A DNA stretch of 64,000 nt from assembly GCF_012971725.1 (NCBI RefSeq), contig NZ_CP048833.1:3596001-3660000 (forward strand). The letters run 5' to 3'. The notes under the pieces are model-generated. The model did not search any database. It worked only from the letters and a program-made list of their open reading frames with translations, and was not told the origin of the DNA. This document shows positions 19,174 to 27,437 of this stretch, one piece after another. Position 1 is the first letter of the stretch. The number at the start of each line of letters is the position of its first letter. The translations under genes were made by a program, and so were the position numbers. The stretch is from Pseudomonas multiresinivorans. GTDB taxonomy: Bacteria; Pseudomonadota; Gammaproteobacteria; Pseudomonadales; Pseudomonadaceae.

Positions 19174-19200
19174 AAAAAGCCCCGCCTGAGCGGGGCTTTT
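19174..19200. terminator. Bidirectional rho-independent terminator
   Basis: AAAAAGCCCCGCC TGA G CGGGGCTTTT: an 8-bp GC-rich stem flanked by A-run and T-run. It lies between convergent genes (hydrolase and OprD-like porin). Confidence 0.9.
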
Positions 19201-19217
19201 CGGTGCTGCCTGGCGCC

Positions 19218-20468
19218 TTACCAGATCGGCAAGGTGTAGCTGACGATGAAGCGGGTCTCGTCCATGTCATTGCCGAAGCTGCTGCGGAAGGTGCTGTTGC
19301 GCAGCTTGAAGCCGACGTTCTTCAGCGGGCCGCTCTGCACGAGGTAGCTGACGTCGGTGTCGCGCTCCCACTCCTTGCCGTTGCCCTGGCTGTTGAGCAG
19401 GTCGATGTTGTCGCCGCGCAGGTAGCGGGTCATCAGGCTCAGGCCGGGCAGCCCGTAGGAGGCGAAGTTGAAGTCGTAGCGCAGTTGCCAGGAGCGTTCG
19501 TCCTTGTTGGCGAAGTCGCCGATCTGCACGTAGTTGACCAGGTACGGATCGGTGCCCGACAGGTAGGCGAAGCCGGTGTCGCCGGACATGCGCTGCAGGC
19601 CCAGGCCGAACGCCTGGTTGCCCAGCTTGTAGGTGAACATGGCGTTGAGCGCGCGGTTGTCGACGTTGCTCCCGCCATCGTCGGTGGAACGTGCCCAGCG
19701 GACGTCGGATTTCAGCGACTGGCCCTCGGCAATCGGCAGCGTGTGCACCAGGCTCACGTAGTGCTGGCGATAGAGGTCTTCGAGGTTGGCGTAGTGGTAG
19801 CTGGTGCTCAGCTGGCTGTTCCAGCGGTAGGTGCCGCCGGCGATGTTGAAGCGGTCGCTGGTGAGGTGGCTGCCGGCGACGATATTGCGCTTGTTGCCGC
19901 GGGTCATCGACAGGTCTTCGTTGTTGGACGAATCGCGCTGCTTCACCTCGCGCAGCTGGCCGAGTTGCGCGGTGAGTCCGTCAATCTCGTTGATCTCGGC
20001 GAGGCCGCCCTGGAAGGTCTGCGGCAGCAGGCGGGTGTCGTTGTACTGCACCACCGGCAGCTTGGGCAGCAAGGTGCCGACCTTCAGCGTACTTTTGGAG
20101 GCGCGCAGCTTGGCGGTGAGGCCGAGGTCGCTGTAGTCGTCGGCGGCGCGCTTGTCACTGGCCGAGTACGGCAGCAGACCGGAGCCGGAACGGTCCGGGC
20201 TGGAATCCAGTTTCAGGCCCAGCAGGCCGAGGGCATCGACGCCCACGCCGACTGTGCCCTCGGTGTAGCCCGACTCGTAGCGCAGCAGGAAGCCTTGGGC
20301 CCACTCCTCGGATTTGGACTGCGCGGCGCCGCTCTGGCGGTAGTCGCGGTTGAAGTAGAAGTTGCGTGCTTCGATGCTGGCCTTGCTGTCGGTGAGGAAA
20401 TCGGCCTGGGCGAACGGGGGCAGCAGCGCCAGTCCGGAGACCAGCACAGGGAGTCGACGAGTATTCAT
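19218..20468 (-). CDS. OprD-family outer membrane porin
   Basis: 416 residues. Signal peptide (ends PPFAQA), then the typical OprD start DFLTDSKASIEARNFYFNRDYRQ. Further family blocks are WAQGFLLRYESGYTEGTVGVGVDALGLLGLKLD, the LPVVQYNDTRLLPQTFQGG extracellular-loop segment and the C-terminal FIVSYTLPIW with a final aromatic. OprD porins form substrate-specific 18-stranded channels for amino acids or carboxylic acids. It is on the same strand as etfBA and the CoA-ester genes upstream, so uptake of the carboxylic acid degraded by that cluster is a reasonable guess. Confidence 0.93.
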   Translation of the reverse strand: MNTRRLPVLVSGLALLPPFAQADFLTDSKASIEARNFYFNRDYRQSGAAQSKSEEWAQGFLLRYESGYTEGTVGVGVDALGLLGLKLDSSPDRSGSGLLPYSASDKRAADDYSDLGLTAKLRASKSTLKVGTLLPKLPVVQYNDTRLLPQTFQGGLAEINEIDGLTAQLGQLREVKQRDSSNNEDLSMTRGNKRNIVAGSHLTSDRFNIAGGTYRWNSQLSTSYHYANLEDLYRQHYVSLVHTLPIAEGQSLKSDVRWARSTDDGGSNVDNRALNAMFTYKLGNQAFGLGLQRMSGDTGFAYLSGTDPYLVNYVQIGDFANKDERSWQLRYDFNFASYGLPGLSLMTRYLRGDNIDLLNSQGNGKEWERDTDVSYLVQSGPLKNVGFKLRNSTFRSSFGNDMDETRFIVSYTLPIW

Positions 20469-20546
20469 TGTTCTTGTTTCTTTCTACTGAGGTGTTGGCA
20501 AAACGCCGGGCCGCTGTCGACTGGCCCGGCAAGAGGAAGAACTGGA

Positions 20547-21476
20547 TCAGATGGCCTTTTCCAGCTCCGGTACGGCTTCGAACAGGTCGGCGACCAGGCC
20601 GTAGTCGGCGACCTGGAAGATCGGCGCCTCTTCGTCCTTGTTGATCGCAACGATCACTTTCGAGTCCTTCATGCCCGCCAGGTGCTGGATGGCGCCGGAG
20701 ATACCGACGGCCACGTACAGCTGCGGAGCGACGATCTTGCCTGTCTGGCCGACCTGCATGTCGTTCGGCACGAAGCCGGCGTCAACGGCGGCGCGGGAAG
20801 CACCGACGGCAGCGCCCAGCTTGTCAGCCAGGGAGTAGAGGATGCTGAAGTTGTCGCCATTGCCCATGCCGCGGCCGCCGGATACGACGATCTTGGCAGC
20901 AGTCAGTTCCGGACGGTCGGACTTGGCCAGCTCTTCGCCGACAAAGGCGGACTTGCCGGCATCGGCCGGGCCGGAAACAGCTTCAACAGCGGCGGAGCCA
21001 CCTTCGGCAGCAACGGCGTCGAAGCCGGTGCCACGCACAGTGATCACTTTCACGGCGGCCGAAGACTGCACGGTAGCGATGGCGTTACCGGCATAGATCG
21101 GGCGCTTGAAGGTGTCGGCGCTGACGACTTCGATGATCTCGGAGATCTGGTCGACGTCCAGCAGGGCGGCAACGCGCGGCAGGAAGTTCTTGCCGTTGGT
21201 GGTGGCCGGAGCCAGCACGTGGCTGTAACCCTTACCGAGCTCAGCGATCAGCGGAGCAACGTTCTCCGGCAGCTGGTGAGCGTAGGCGGCGTTGTCGGCG
21301 ACAAGCACCTTGGAAACGCCTGCGATCTTGGCAGCGGCTTCAGCCACGCCACCGACGTTCTGGCCAGCGACCAGGACAGCGATGTCACCACCGATCTTCT
21401 GCGCGGCAGCGACAGTGTTCAGAGTGGCAGCGCCCAGTGCGCCGTTGTTGTGCTCAGCGATTACCAGGATAGCCAT
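20547..21476 (-). CDS. etfA: Electron transfer flavoprotein alpha subunit (FixB-like)
   Basis: 309 residues. The N-terminal half (AILVIAEHNNGALG, VLVADNAAYAHQLPENVAPLI) and the C-terminal FAD-binding half (SGGRGMG, GFVPNDMQVGQTGKIVAPQLYVAVGISGAIQHLAGM) match EtfA throughout. With EtfB it accepts electrons from acyl-CoA dehydrogenases and passes them to ETF:ubiquinone oxidoreductase, which is not in this window. The ATG overlaps the etfB stop by one base (TGATG). Confidence 0.96.
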   Translation of the reverse strand: MAILVIAEHNNGALGAATLNTVAAAQKIGGDIAVLVAGQNVGGVAEAAAKIAGVSKVLVADNAAYAHQLPENVAPLIAELGKGYSHVLAPATTNGKNFLPRVAALLDVDQISEIIEVVSADTFKRPIYAGNAIATVQSSAAVKVITVRGTGFDAVAAEGGSAAVEAVSGPADAGKSAFVGEELAKSDRPELTAAKIVVSGGRGMGNGDNFSILYSLADKLGAAVGASRAAVDAGFVPNDMQVGQTGKIVAPQLYVAVGISGAIQHLAGMKDSKVIVAINKDEEAPIFQVADYGLVADLFEAVPELEKAI

Positions 21477-22225
21477 CAGATTACTTTCGCCTCGTTCTTC
21501 AGTTTCTCGACCAGTTCGGCAACGGACTTGACCTTGATGCCAGCGCTGCGGGCAGCCGGAGCTTCGACTTTCACGGTCTTCACGGTGGAAGCGGTGGAAA
21601 CGCCCAGGGCGTCCGGGGTCACCACGTCCAGCGGCTTCTTCTTCGCTTTCATGATGTTGGGCAGCGACGCGTAGCGCGGCTCGTTCAGGCGCAGGTCGGT
21701 GGTGACGATTGCCGGCAGGTTCAGGGCAACGGTCTGCAGGCCGCCGTCGATTTCACGGGTGACGTTGACCTTGTCGCCAGCGACTTCGACCTTGGAGGCG
21801 AAGGTGCCTTGCGCATAGCCGGTCAGCGCGGCCAGCATCTGGCCGGTCTGGTTGTTGTCGCTATCGATGGCCTGCTTGCCGAGGATGACCAGCTGCGGCT
21901 GCTCTTTGTCGACCAGGGCTTTCAGCGACTTGGCGATGGCCAGGGAGCTCAGTTCTTCGTTGGTTTCAACGAGGATGGCGCGATCAGCACCCAGAGCCAG
22001 CGCGGTACGCAGTTGCTCCTGGGCAGCGGTCGGGCCGACGGAGACCGCAACGATCTCGGTGACGACGCCTTTCTCTTTCAGGCGTACGGCCTCTTCCACG
22101 GCGATTTCGCAGAAGGGGTTCATGGACATCTTGACGTTGGCGAGATCGACGCCGGAGTTGTCCGCCTTGACGCGGACCTTGACGTTGTAATCGACCACGC
22201 GTTTTACCGCGACCAGTACTTTCAT
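21476..22225 (-). CDS. etfB: Electron transfer flavoprotein beta subunit (FixA-like)
   Basis: 249 residues beginning MKVLVAVKRVVDYNVKVRVK, with the EtfB signature VKMSMNPFCEIAVEEAVRLKEKG, the AMP-binding region ALALGADRAILV and LGKQAIDSDNNQTGQMLAALTG. It forms the heterodimer with EtfA. First gene of the pair; a REP pair separates it from the CoA-transferase gene upstream on the same strand, so etfBA may have its own promoter in the 22226-22385 gap. Confidence 0.96.
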   Translation of the reverse strand: MKVLVAVKRVVDYNVKVRVKADNSGVDLANVKMSMNPFCEIAVEEAVRLKEKGVVTEIVAVSVGPTAAQEQLRTALALGADRAILVETNEELSSLAIAKSLKALVDKEQPQLVILGKQAIDSDNNQTGQMLAALTGYAQGTFASKVEVAGDKVNVTREIDGGLQTVALNLPAIVTTDLRLNEPRYASLPNIMKAKKKPLDVVTPDALGVSTASTVKTVKVEAPAARSAGIKVKSVAELVEKLKNEAKVI

Positions 22226-22278
22226 CAGTTGTTTCCTTGGCTGACGCCGGTTTGCATCGGCGCTGCGGTTGGTTTGGG

Positions 22279-22367
22279 TTCGCGAGCAAGCTCGCTCCTA
22301 CAGGTCCAGGCTTGCGCCGGTGCGTTTTTTGTAGGAGCGAGGGGGACGCTTAGTTCTTGCTCGCGAA
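22279..22367. repeat. REP pair with a 14-nt insertion in the right copy
   Basis: A reverse canonical copy (22279-22301) and a forward variant copy (22331-22367) that reads GTAGGAGCGAG, then GGGGACGCTTAGTT, then CTTGCTCGCGAA. The insertion has the same length and position as in the copy at 10387, differing by one base. It lies between etfB and the CoA-transferase gene. Confidence 0.85.
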
Positions 22368-22385
22368 CCGCTTCGGGTGAAGGCC

Positions 22386-23624
22386 TCAGGATTCTCCCAA
22401 CTGCTCGATCACACCCTCGGCCTTCAACTGCGCCAGGCGCGCGTCATCGATCCCCAGGCGGCGCTTGAGCACCTCGTCGGTGTGCTCACCGAGCATGGGC
22501 GCCGGGCGCTGGTATTCCACCGGCGTCTCGGACAATTTCAGCGGGCTGCCGACCATGCGGAACGCCGGGTTCTGCGCGTGGGGAATCTCCACCAGCATGT
22601 CGCGGGCGACCACCTGCGGCTCATCCAGCGCGCGACCGATATCGTTGATCACACCGACCGGCACCTTCATCGCGTGGATGCGCTTCACCCAGTTGTCGGC
22701 GGTGTCGCCCTGGAAGTGCTCGGCCAGCTTGCCGACGATGATGTCGCGGTTGCGCACGCGGTCGGCATTGCGGGTGAAGCGCGGGTCCTTGGGCAATTCC
22801 GGCAGGCCGATGGCATCGCACAGCGAAACGAACTGGCTGTCGTTGCCGCAGGCGATGATGAAGTCCATGTCCTTCGCGCTGAACACCTGGTACGGCACGA
22901 TGTTGACGTGGGCATTGCCCTGGCGGCCCGGCGAGCGTCCGGTGGCGAGGTAGTTCTGGCTCTGGTTGCCGAGCATGGCGACCTGCACGTCGAGCAGCGC
23001 CATGTCGCAGTGCTGGCCGCGACCGGTCTTCTCCCGCGCCAGCAGCGCGGCCTGGATGGCGACCACCGAGTAGAGGCCTGTCATCACGTCCGACACGGCT
23101 ACACCGACTTTCTGCGGGCCGGCGCCGGACACGCCGTCCTTCTCGCCGGTGATGCTCATCAAGCCGCCCATGCCCTGGATGATGAAGTCGTAGCCGGGCT
23201 CCTCGGCGCGCGGGCCGGTCTGGCCGAAGCCGGTGATGGAGCAGTAGACCAGGCGCGGATTCACTTTCGACAGGCTCTCGTAGTCCAGCCCGTACTTGGC
23301 CAGCGAGCCGGCCTTGTAGTTCTCGATCAGCACATCGCATTCGCAGGCCAGGGCGCGCACCAGCGCCTGCCCTTCTTCGGTGGCCAGGTTCAGCGCCACC
23401 GACAGCTTGTTGCGGTTGGTGGACTGGTAGTACGCCGCCTCGGAGCTGTCCGATCCGTCGGCGGCTTTCATGTAAGGCGGGCCCCAGCCACGGGTGTCGT
23501 CACCCACGCCGGGACGTTCGATCTTGATCACTTCCGCGCCCAGGTCGGCCAGCACCTGGCCGCACCAGGGGCCGGCCAGCACGCGGCTGAGGTCGAGTAC
23601 GCGGTATCCGCTCAAAGCACCCAT
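22386..23624 (-). CDS. CaiB/BaiF-type (class III) CoA-transferase
   Basis: 412 residues of the class III CoA-transferase fold: LSGYRVLDLSRVLAGPWCGQVLADLGAEVIKIE, NRNKLSVALNL, CDVLIENYKAGSLAKYGL, SITGFGQTGP, YDFIIQGMGG. The Asp in VAVSDVMTG (about residue 179) is where the CoA-ester-forming aspartate lies. Predicted to transfer CoA from succinyl-CoA or a similar donor to a carboxylic acid. Because thiolase, dehydrogenase, hydratase and acyl-CoA dehydrogenase genes surround it, the substrate is probably the acid that enters that beta-oxidation route. GAGGAG lies six bases before the ATG at 23624. Confidence 0.92.
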   Translation of the reverse strand: MGALSGYRVLDLSRVLAGPWCGQVLADLGAEVIKIERPGVGDDTRGWGPPYMKAADGSDSSEAAYYQSTNRNKLSVALNLATEEGQALVRALACECDVLIENYKAGSLAKYGLDYESLSKVNPRLVYCSITGFGQTGPRAEEPGYDFIIQGMGGLMSITGEKDGVSGAGPQKVGVAVSDVMTGLYSVVAIQAALLAREKTGRGQHCDMALLDVQVAMLGNQSQNYLATGRSPGRQGNAHVNIVPYQVFSAKDMDFIIACGNDSQFVSLCDAIGLPELPKDPRFTRNADRVRNRDIIVGKLAEHFQGDTADNWVKRIHAMKVPVGVINDIGRALDEPQVVARDMLVEIPHAQNPAFRMVGSPLKLSETPVEYQRPAPMLGEHTDEVLKRRLGIDDARLAQLKAEGVIEQLGES

Positions 23625-23644
23625 CTTCAACTCCTCACTGGCGC

Positions 23645-24847
23645 TCAGGCGCGCTCGATAACCATGGCGAGCCCCTGGCCCACGCCGATGCAAAGACTGA
23701 TCACCGCATAGCGTTGACCTGTGCGCTGCAGTTGTCGCGCCACGCTCAGCGCCAGCCGCGCGCCGGAAGCGCCCAGCGGGTGGCCGACGGCGATGGCACC
23801 GCCATTGGGGTTGACCCGCGCATCGTCGAAATCGACACTCAGACCGTGCAGACAACCGAGCACCTGGGAAGCGAAAGCCTCGTTGATCTCGATAATGTCC
23901 ATATCAGCCAGGGTCAAGTTGGCGCGGGCCAGCGCCTTGTTGATCGCCTCGACCGGGCCGACACCCATGATGCGCGGCTCGACGCCGACCGCCGCCGCCG
24001 AAAGAATCCGCGCCAGCGGCTTGAGGCCGTGGCGTTCGCCCGCCTCTGCCGAGCCGATCAGCAATGCGGCGGCGCCGTCGTTGACGCCGGAAGCGTTGCC
24101 CGCGGTGACCACCCCGCCTTCGGACAGCGGCTTGAGGCGCGCCAACGCGGACTCATCGGAAGACGGACGCGGATGCTCGTCCTGCTCGACCACATTCGGC
24201 GGCGTCTTGCGCCCGGTAGGTACGCTGACCGGGAGGATTTCCCCGGCGAAGAAACCGGCCTGACGGGCGGCTTCAAAGTTGGCCTGGGAACGGGCGGCGA
24301 AGCGGTCGGCCTGCTCACGGCTGATGCCGAATTCACGGGCTACGTTGTCGCCAGTCTCCGGCATGCTGTCGTTGCCGAACCCGGCGACGATCTTCGGGTT
24401 GGGGAAGCGCGCACCGATAGTGCTGTCGAATACTGTCAGGTCGCGGCTGTACGCCGCCTCGGCCTTGGCCATGACGAAGGGCGCGCGGGACATGCTTTCC
24501 ACGCCGCCGGCAACAAACAGCTCGCCTTCGCCACAAGTCACGGCGCGCGCCGCATCGATTACCGCAGCCAGGCCGCTGGCGCACAGGCGATTCACCGTCT
24601 GGCCCGGCACGGTCACCGGCAGGCCGGCGAGCAGCGCGGCATGGCGCGCAATGTTGCGGCTGTCTTCACCGGCCTGGTTGGTGTTGCCGAGGATCACGTC
24701 CTCGATGGCTTCACCCGGCACCTTGGTGCTGACCAGCAGCTCGCGGATCACCTGAGCGATCAGATCGTCCGGGCGCACCGGCGCCAGGGCGCCGCCATGG
24801 CGACCGAAGGGCGTGCGCAGTCCGGCGTAGATATAAGCATTGAGCAT
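23645..24847 (-). CDS. Thiolase, 3-oxoadipyl-CoA thiolase-like (PcaF/PaaJ group)
   Basis: 400 residues. Catalytic residues: Cys89 in NRLCASG, His in AVGHPLGASG and Cys386 in SLCIGVGQG. The MSRAPFVMAKAEAAYSRDLTVFDSTIGARFPNP block, with its DSTIG and SMPETGDNVA sequence, is the pattern of the PcaF/PaaJ group, which cleaves 3-oxoadipyl-CoA to succinyl-CoA and acetyl-CoA, rather than the short-chain acetoacetyl-CoA group. This is family-level recognition and was not tested by alignment. The ATG at 24847 is preceded by AAGGAGA. It lies between the dehydrogenase and the CoA-transferase in a same-strand operon. Confidence 0.9.
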   Translation of the reverse strand: MLNAYIYAGLRTPFGRHGGALAPVRPDDLIAQVIRELLVSTKVPGEAIEDVILGNTNQAGEDSRNIARHAALLAGLPVTVPGQTVNRLCASGLAAVIDAARAVTCGEGELFVAGGVESMSRAPFVMAKAEAAYSRDLTVFDSTIGARFPNPKIVAGFGNDSMPETGDNVAREFGISREQADRFAARSQANFEAARQAGFFAGEILPVSVPTGRKTPPNVVEQDEHPRPSSDESALARLKPLSEGGVVTAGNASGVNDGAAALLIGSAEAGERHGLKPLARILSAAAVGVEPRIMGVGPVEAINKALARANLTLADMDIIEINEAFASQVLGCLHGLSVDFDDARVNPNGGAIAVGHPLGASGARLALSVARQLQRTGQRYAVISLCIGVGQGLAMVIERA

Positions 24848-24879
24848 CGGTATCTCCTTGAAACGGTAGGCGCCGGGCT

Positions 24880-26421
24880 TCAGCCCAGCGCAGGCTCGGC
24901 GTGGCGTAGCGACAGGCCCAGCGCAGCGCGGCGGCGCAGCCACGGGCCGGGGCGGTAGCGGGCATCGCCGGTCAGGTCGGTCATGCGTTCGAGAATGCTC
25001 AGCAGGCGCGCCGGGCCGACGCTGTCGCCCCAGGCCAGCGGACCTTGCGGATAGCCCAGGCCACGGCGCACGCCTTCGTCGAGGTCGTCGACGCTGGCGA
25101 TGCGCTGCTGGACGATGTCGCCGGCCAGGTTGACGATCAGCGCCAGTACGCGCTGGGCGACGAAGCCGACGCTGTCATTGATGACCGTGACGCCTACACC
25201 GTCAACCGCCAGCAGCGCATGGGCGGCATCGCGCATGGCCGGGGCAGTCGCCGGGTTCTGCATCAGGCAGCGGTGGCGCTGCAGGTCCAGCAGCAGGTCG
25301 ATGCACAGGGTCCGCGCCGGGTCGGTGCCGAAGTTCTGGCAGGCCGTGGTTGCGTCCACACCATAAGGTGCGAGCAGGCACAGAGCCTCGCTACTGGGGT
25401 GGCCGCCCTGCTCCAGGGTCGCACCGAGTTTCTTCAGCAGTTCGCCGAGCAACTCGCGGTCCTGGTCGTTCTCCGCACCGATCCACACCGGCGGCAGCGC
25501 GGCCACGCTCGGTACCGGTTGCGGCGCCGGCGGGTCGATCATCTTGCCGTCTGCATAGCGATAGAAGCCGCGGCCGACCTTGCGGCCGACGAAGCCGGCC
25601 TCGAGCATCTGCCGGGTCAGCGCCGCCGGGCGATAGCGCGGTTCCTGGTAGAACTGGTTGTAGATGGACTCGATCACCGGGTGGGAAACGTCCAGCGCGG
25701 TGAGGTCGAACAGCTCCAGCGGCCCCATGCGGAAGCCCAGGCCCTCGCGCAGGATGCGGTCGATATCGGCCGGTTCGGCGATGGCTTCCTTGAGCATCTG
25801 CAGGGCTTCGGTGCTGTAGGCACGGCCGGCGTGGTTGATGATGAAGCCGGGGGTGTCCTTGGCGCGGATGCCGCGATGGCCCATGCGCGCGGCCAGCGCC
25901 ACCAGGCTGTCGCCGACCATCGGGTCGCTGGCCAGGCCGTCGATTACCTCGACCACCTTCATCAGCGGCACCGGGTTGAAGAAGTGGAAGCCCGCCACCC
26001 GTTCCGGATGCTGGCAACCACGGGCGATGCTGGTGACCGACAGCGATGAGGTGTTGGTGGCGAGGATGCAGTCGGCGCTGACCACGGCTTCCAGATCGGC
26101 CAGCAGCGCCTGCTTGGCATCGAGACGTTCGATGATCGCCTCGACCACCAGATCAGAATCGACCAGCTCGCCCAGGGAACCGGCAACCAGCAAACGAGCC
26201 AGGGTGGCGTCGGCTTCGGCTGCAGTGATCTTGCCCTTCTCCGCCAGCTTGGCGAGGGTGCGACCGAGGTTTTCGCGCGCGGTTTGGGCCGCACCGTCAC
26301 GGGCATCGAAGAGTTTCACCTGGATGCCGGCCTGGGCGGCGATCTGGGCGATACCGCTGCCCATGACACCCGTACCGACGATTGCCATACGTTCAATACC
26401 GAAAGAAAGGGTCATGCTCAT
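24880..26421 (-). CDS. 3-hydroxyacyl-CoA dehydrogenase, PaaH-like two-domain form
   Basis: 513 residues, longer than plain HBDH enzymes (~285) and matching PaaH/PhaC-type 3-hydroxyadipyl-CoA dehydrogenases with a repeated C-terminal domain. NAD-binding GTGVMGSGIAQIAA is at 16-29; catalytic His in VAGFHFFNPVPLMKVVEVI; a first C-terminal domain (DTPGFIINHAGRAYSTEAL) and a second, partial one (DSVGFVAQRVLALIVNLAGDI). It oxidises a (3S)-hydroxyacyl-CoA to the 3-oxo product with NAD. The ATG at 26421 overlaps the hydratase stop (ATGA); the ATG at 26415 has better Shine-Dalgarno spacing and is an alternative. Confidence 0.92.
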   Translation of the reverse strand: MSMTLSFGIERMAIVGTGVMGSGIAQIAAQAGIQVKLFDARDGAAQTARENLGRTLAKLAEKGKITAAEADATLARLLVAGSLGELVDSDLVVEAIIERLDAKQALLADLEAVVSADCILATNTSSLSVTSIARGCQHPERVAGFHFFNPVPLMKVVEVIDGLASDPMVGDSLVALAARMGHRGIRAKDTPGFIINHAGRAYSTEALQMLKEAIAEPADIDRILREGLGFRMGPLELFDLTALDVSHPVIESIYNQFYQEPRYRPAALTRQMLEAGFVGRKVGRGFYRYADGKMIDPPAPQPVPSVAALPPVWIGAENDQDRELLGELLKKLGATLEQGGHPSSEALCLLAPYGVDATTACQNFGTDPARTLCIDLLLDLQRHRCLMQNPATAPAMRDAAHALLAVDGVGVTVINDSVGFVAQRVLALIVNLAGDIVQQRIASVDDLDEGVRRGLGYPQGPLAWGDSVGPARLLSILERMTDLTGDARYRPGPWLRRRAALGLSLRHAEPALG

Positions 26422-27194
26422 TCCCCCAGGAAACTGGCTTTGCGTTTTTCGAGGAAGGCGGCGGCGCCCTCTTTCTGGTCTTTCGAGTCGAACAGCAACT
26501 GGAAGGCCTTGCGCTCGAGCGTCAACGCACTGTCCAGCGGCAGGTCGGCACCGGCGAGCATCACTTCCTTGATCTGCGCCACGGCCAGCGGCGGCAGCGC
26601 GGCGATCTCAGCGGCCAGCTCCAGCGCGCGGGGCAGCGTGCGCGAGTCTTCCACCACTTCACTGAGCATGCCGATGGCCAGGGCTTCGGGCGCCTTGACC
26701 AGGCAGCCGGTCAGGGCGATGCGCATTGCCTGGAACTTGCCGACGGCGCGGATCAGCCGCTGGGTGCCACCGGCGCCGGGCATCAGGCCGAGTTTCACTT
26801 CCGGCTGACCAAAGCGCGCCGACTCGCCGGCGACGATGATGTCGCAGTGCATTGCCAGCTCGCAGCCGCCGCCCAGGGCAAAACCGTTCACCGCAGCGAT
26901 CACCGGCTTGGGGCAACGGGAAATCGCTTCCCACAGCAGTTCGGTGTGGCGACGGTACATCTCGATGGGGCTGGCCTGGGCGAATTCACGGATGTCAGCG
27001 CCGGCGACGAAGCACTCCTCTCCCCCGGTCAGCACCACCGCGCGAACCTCGGGGTTATCGCTCAGGGCGCGGAAGTGCTCGGCCAGTTCCTGGCGCACCG
27101 CAGCGTTGAGGGCGTTTTTGGCTTCCGGGCGGTCGATGCGGACAACCGCCACACCGTTGGCCTGGATATCGAGATGAACCACGCTGGTACTCAT
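26418..27194 (-). CDS. Enoyl-CoA hydratase (crotonase family, PaaF-like)
   Basis: 258 residues with the full crotonase pattern: GVAVVRIDRPEAKNALNAAV, oxyanion-hole GGEECFVAGADIREFA, VNGFALGGGCELAMHCDIIVAGESARFGQPEVKLGLMPGAGGTQRLIRAVG, carrying both catalytic Glu positions. It hydrates a 2-enoyl-CoA to the (3S)-hydroxyacyl-CoA. First gene of the minus-strand operon (hydratase, dehydrogenase, thiolase, CoA-transferase), starting across a 243-bp intergenic region from an IclR gene. One of two matching dyads lies 22 bp upstream of its start. Confidence 0.93.
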   Translation of the reverse strand: MSTSVVHLDIQANGVAVVRIDRPEAKNALNAAVRQELAEHFRALSDNPEVRAVVLTGGEECFVAGADIREFAQASPIEMYRRHTELLWEAISRCPKPVIAAVNGFALGGGCELAMHCDIIVAGESARFGQPEVKLGLMPGAGGTQRLIRAVGKFQAMRIALTGCLVKAPEALAIGMLSEVVEDSRTLPRALELAAEIAALPPLAVAQIKEVMLAGADLPLDSALTLERKAFQLLFDSKDQKEGAAAFLEKRKASFLGE

Positions 27195-27215
27195 GAAAGC
27201 TGTGACCTCACTTTT

Positions 27216-27232
27216 GTTTCGTCTGCCGAAAC
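27216..27232. promoter_or_regulatory. Putative IclR operator dyad, hydratase side
   Basis: GTTTCG TCTGC CGAAAC: perfect 6-bp arms around 5 nt. It lies 22 bp upstream of the hydratase start. A closely matching site lies near the IclR start. Dyads of this length in the gap between an IclR gene and a divergent catabolic operon are typical of autoregulated local control. Confidence 0.6.
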
Positions 27233-27379
27233 TACATTCCGTATTTCGATTTCATCATAGTTACACCCAATCCAGCCTGTAAACGGTGAAGATCGAAATG
27301 ACCTCTAGAGGCCAGTTATTACGCGGGTATGGATATTTTTAAAGGTATGTCTGTACTAACGGATTCAGACCCACTACAA

Positions 27380-27394
27380 TTTCGCCTGACGAAA
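27380..27394. promoter_or_regulatory. Putative IclR operator dyad, regulator side
   Basis: TTTCG CCTGA CGAAA: the same 5-nt spacing and arm sequence as the site at 27216 (shared TTTCG-N-CTG-N-CGAAAC). It lies 43 bp upstream of the IclR start, so it may mediate autoregulation and control of the downstream acyl-CoA dehydrogenase. Confidence 0.6.
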
Positions 27395-27437
27395 CTGAAT
27401 TTTATTTTATTGATTTTCCGTGAATAGGGGTTCTACC

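Noticed and set aside
19203..21674. 823-codon plus-strand frame through oprD and etfA
   Set aside because: Antisense to two clear genes; spans their boundary and the start lies in the shared terminator region.
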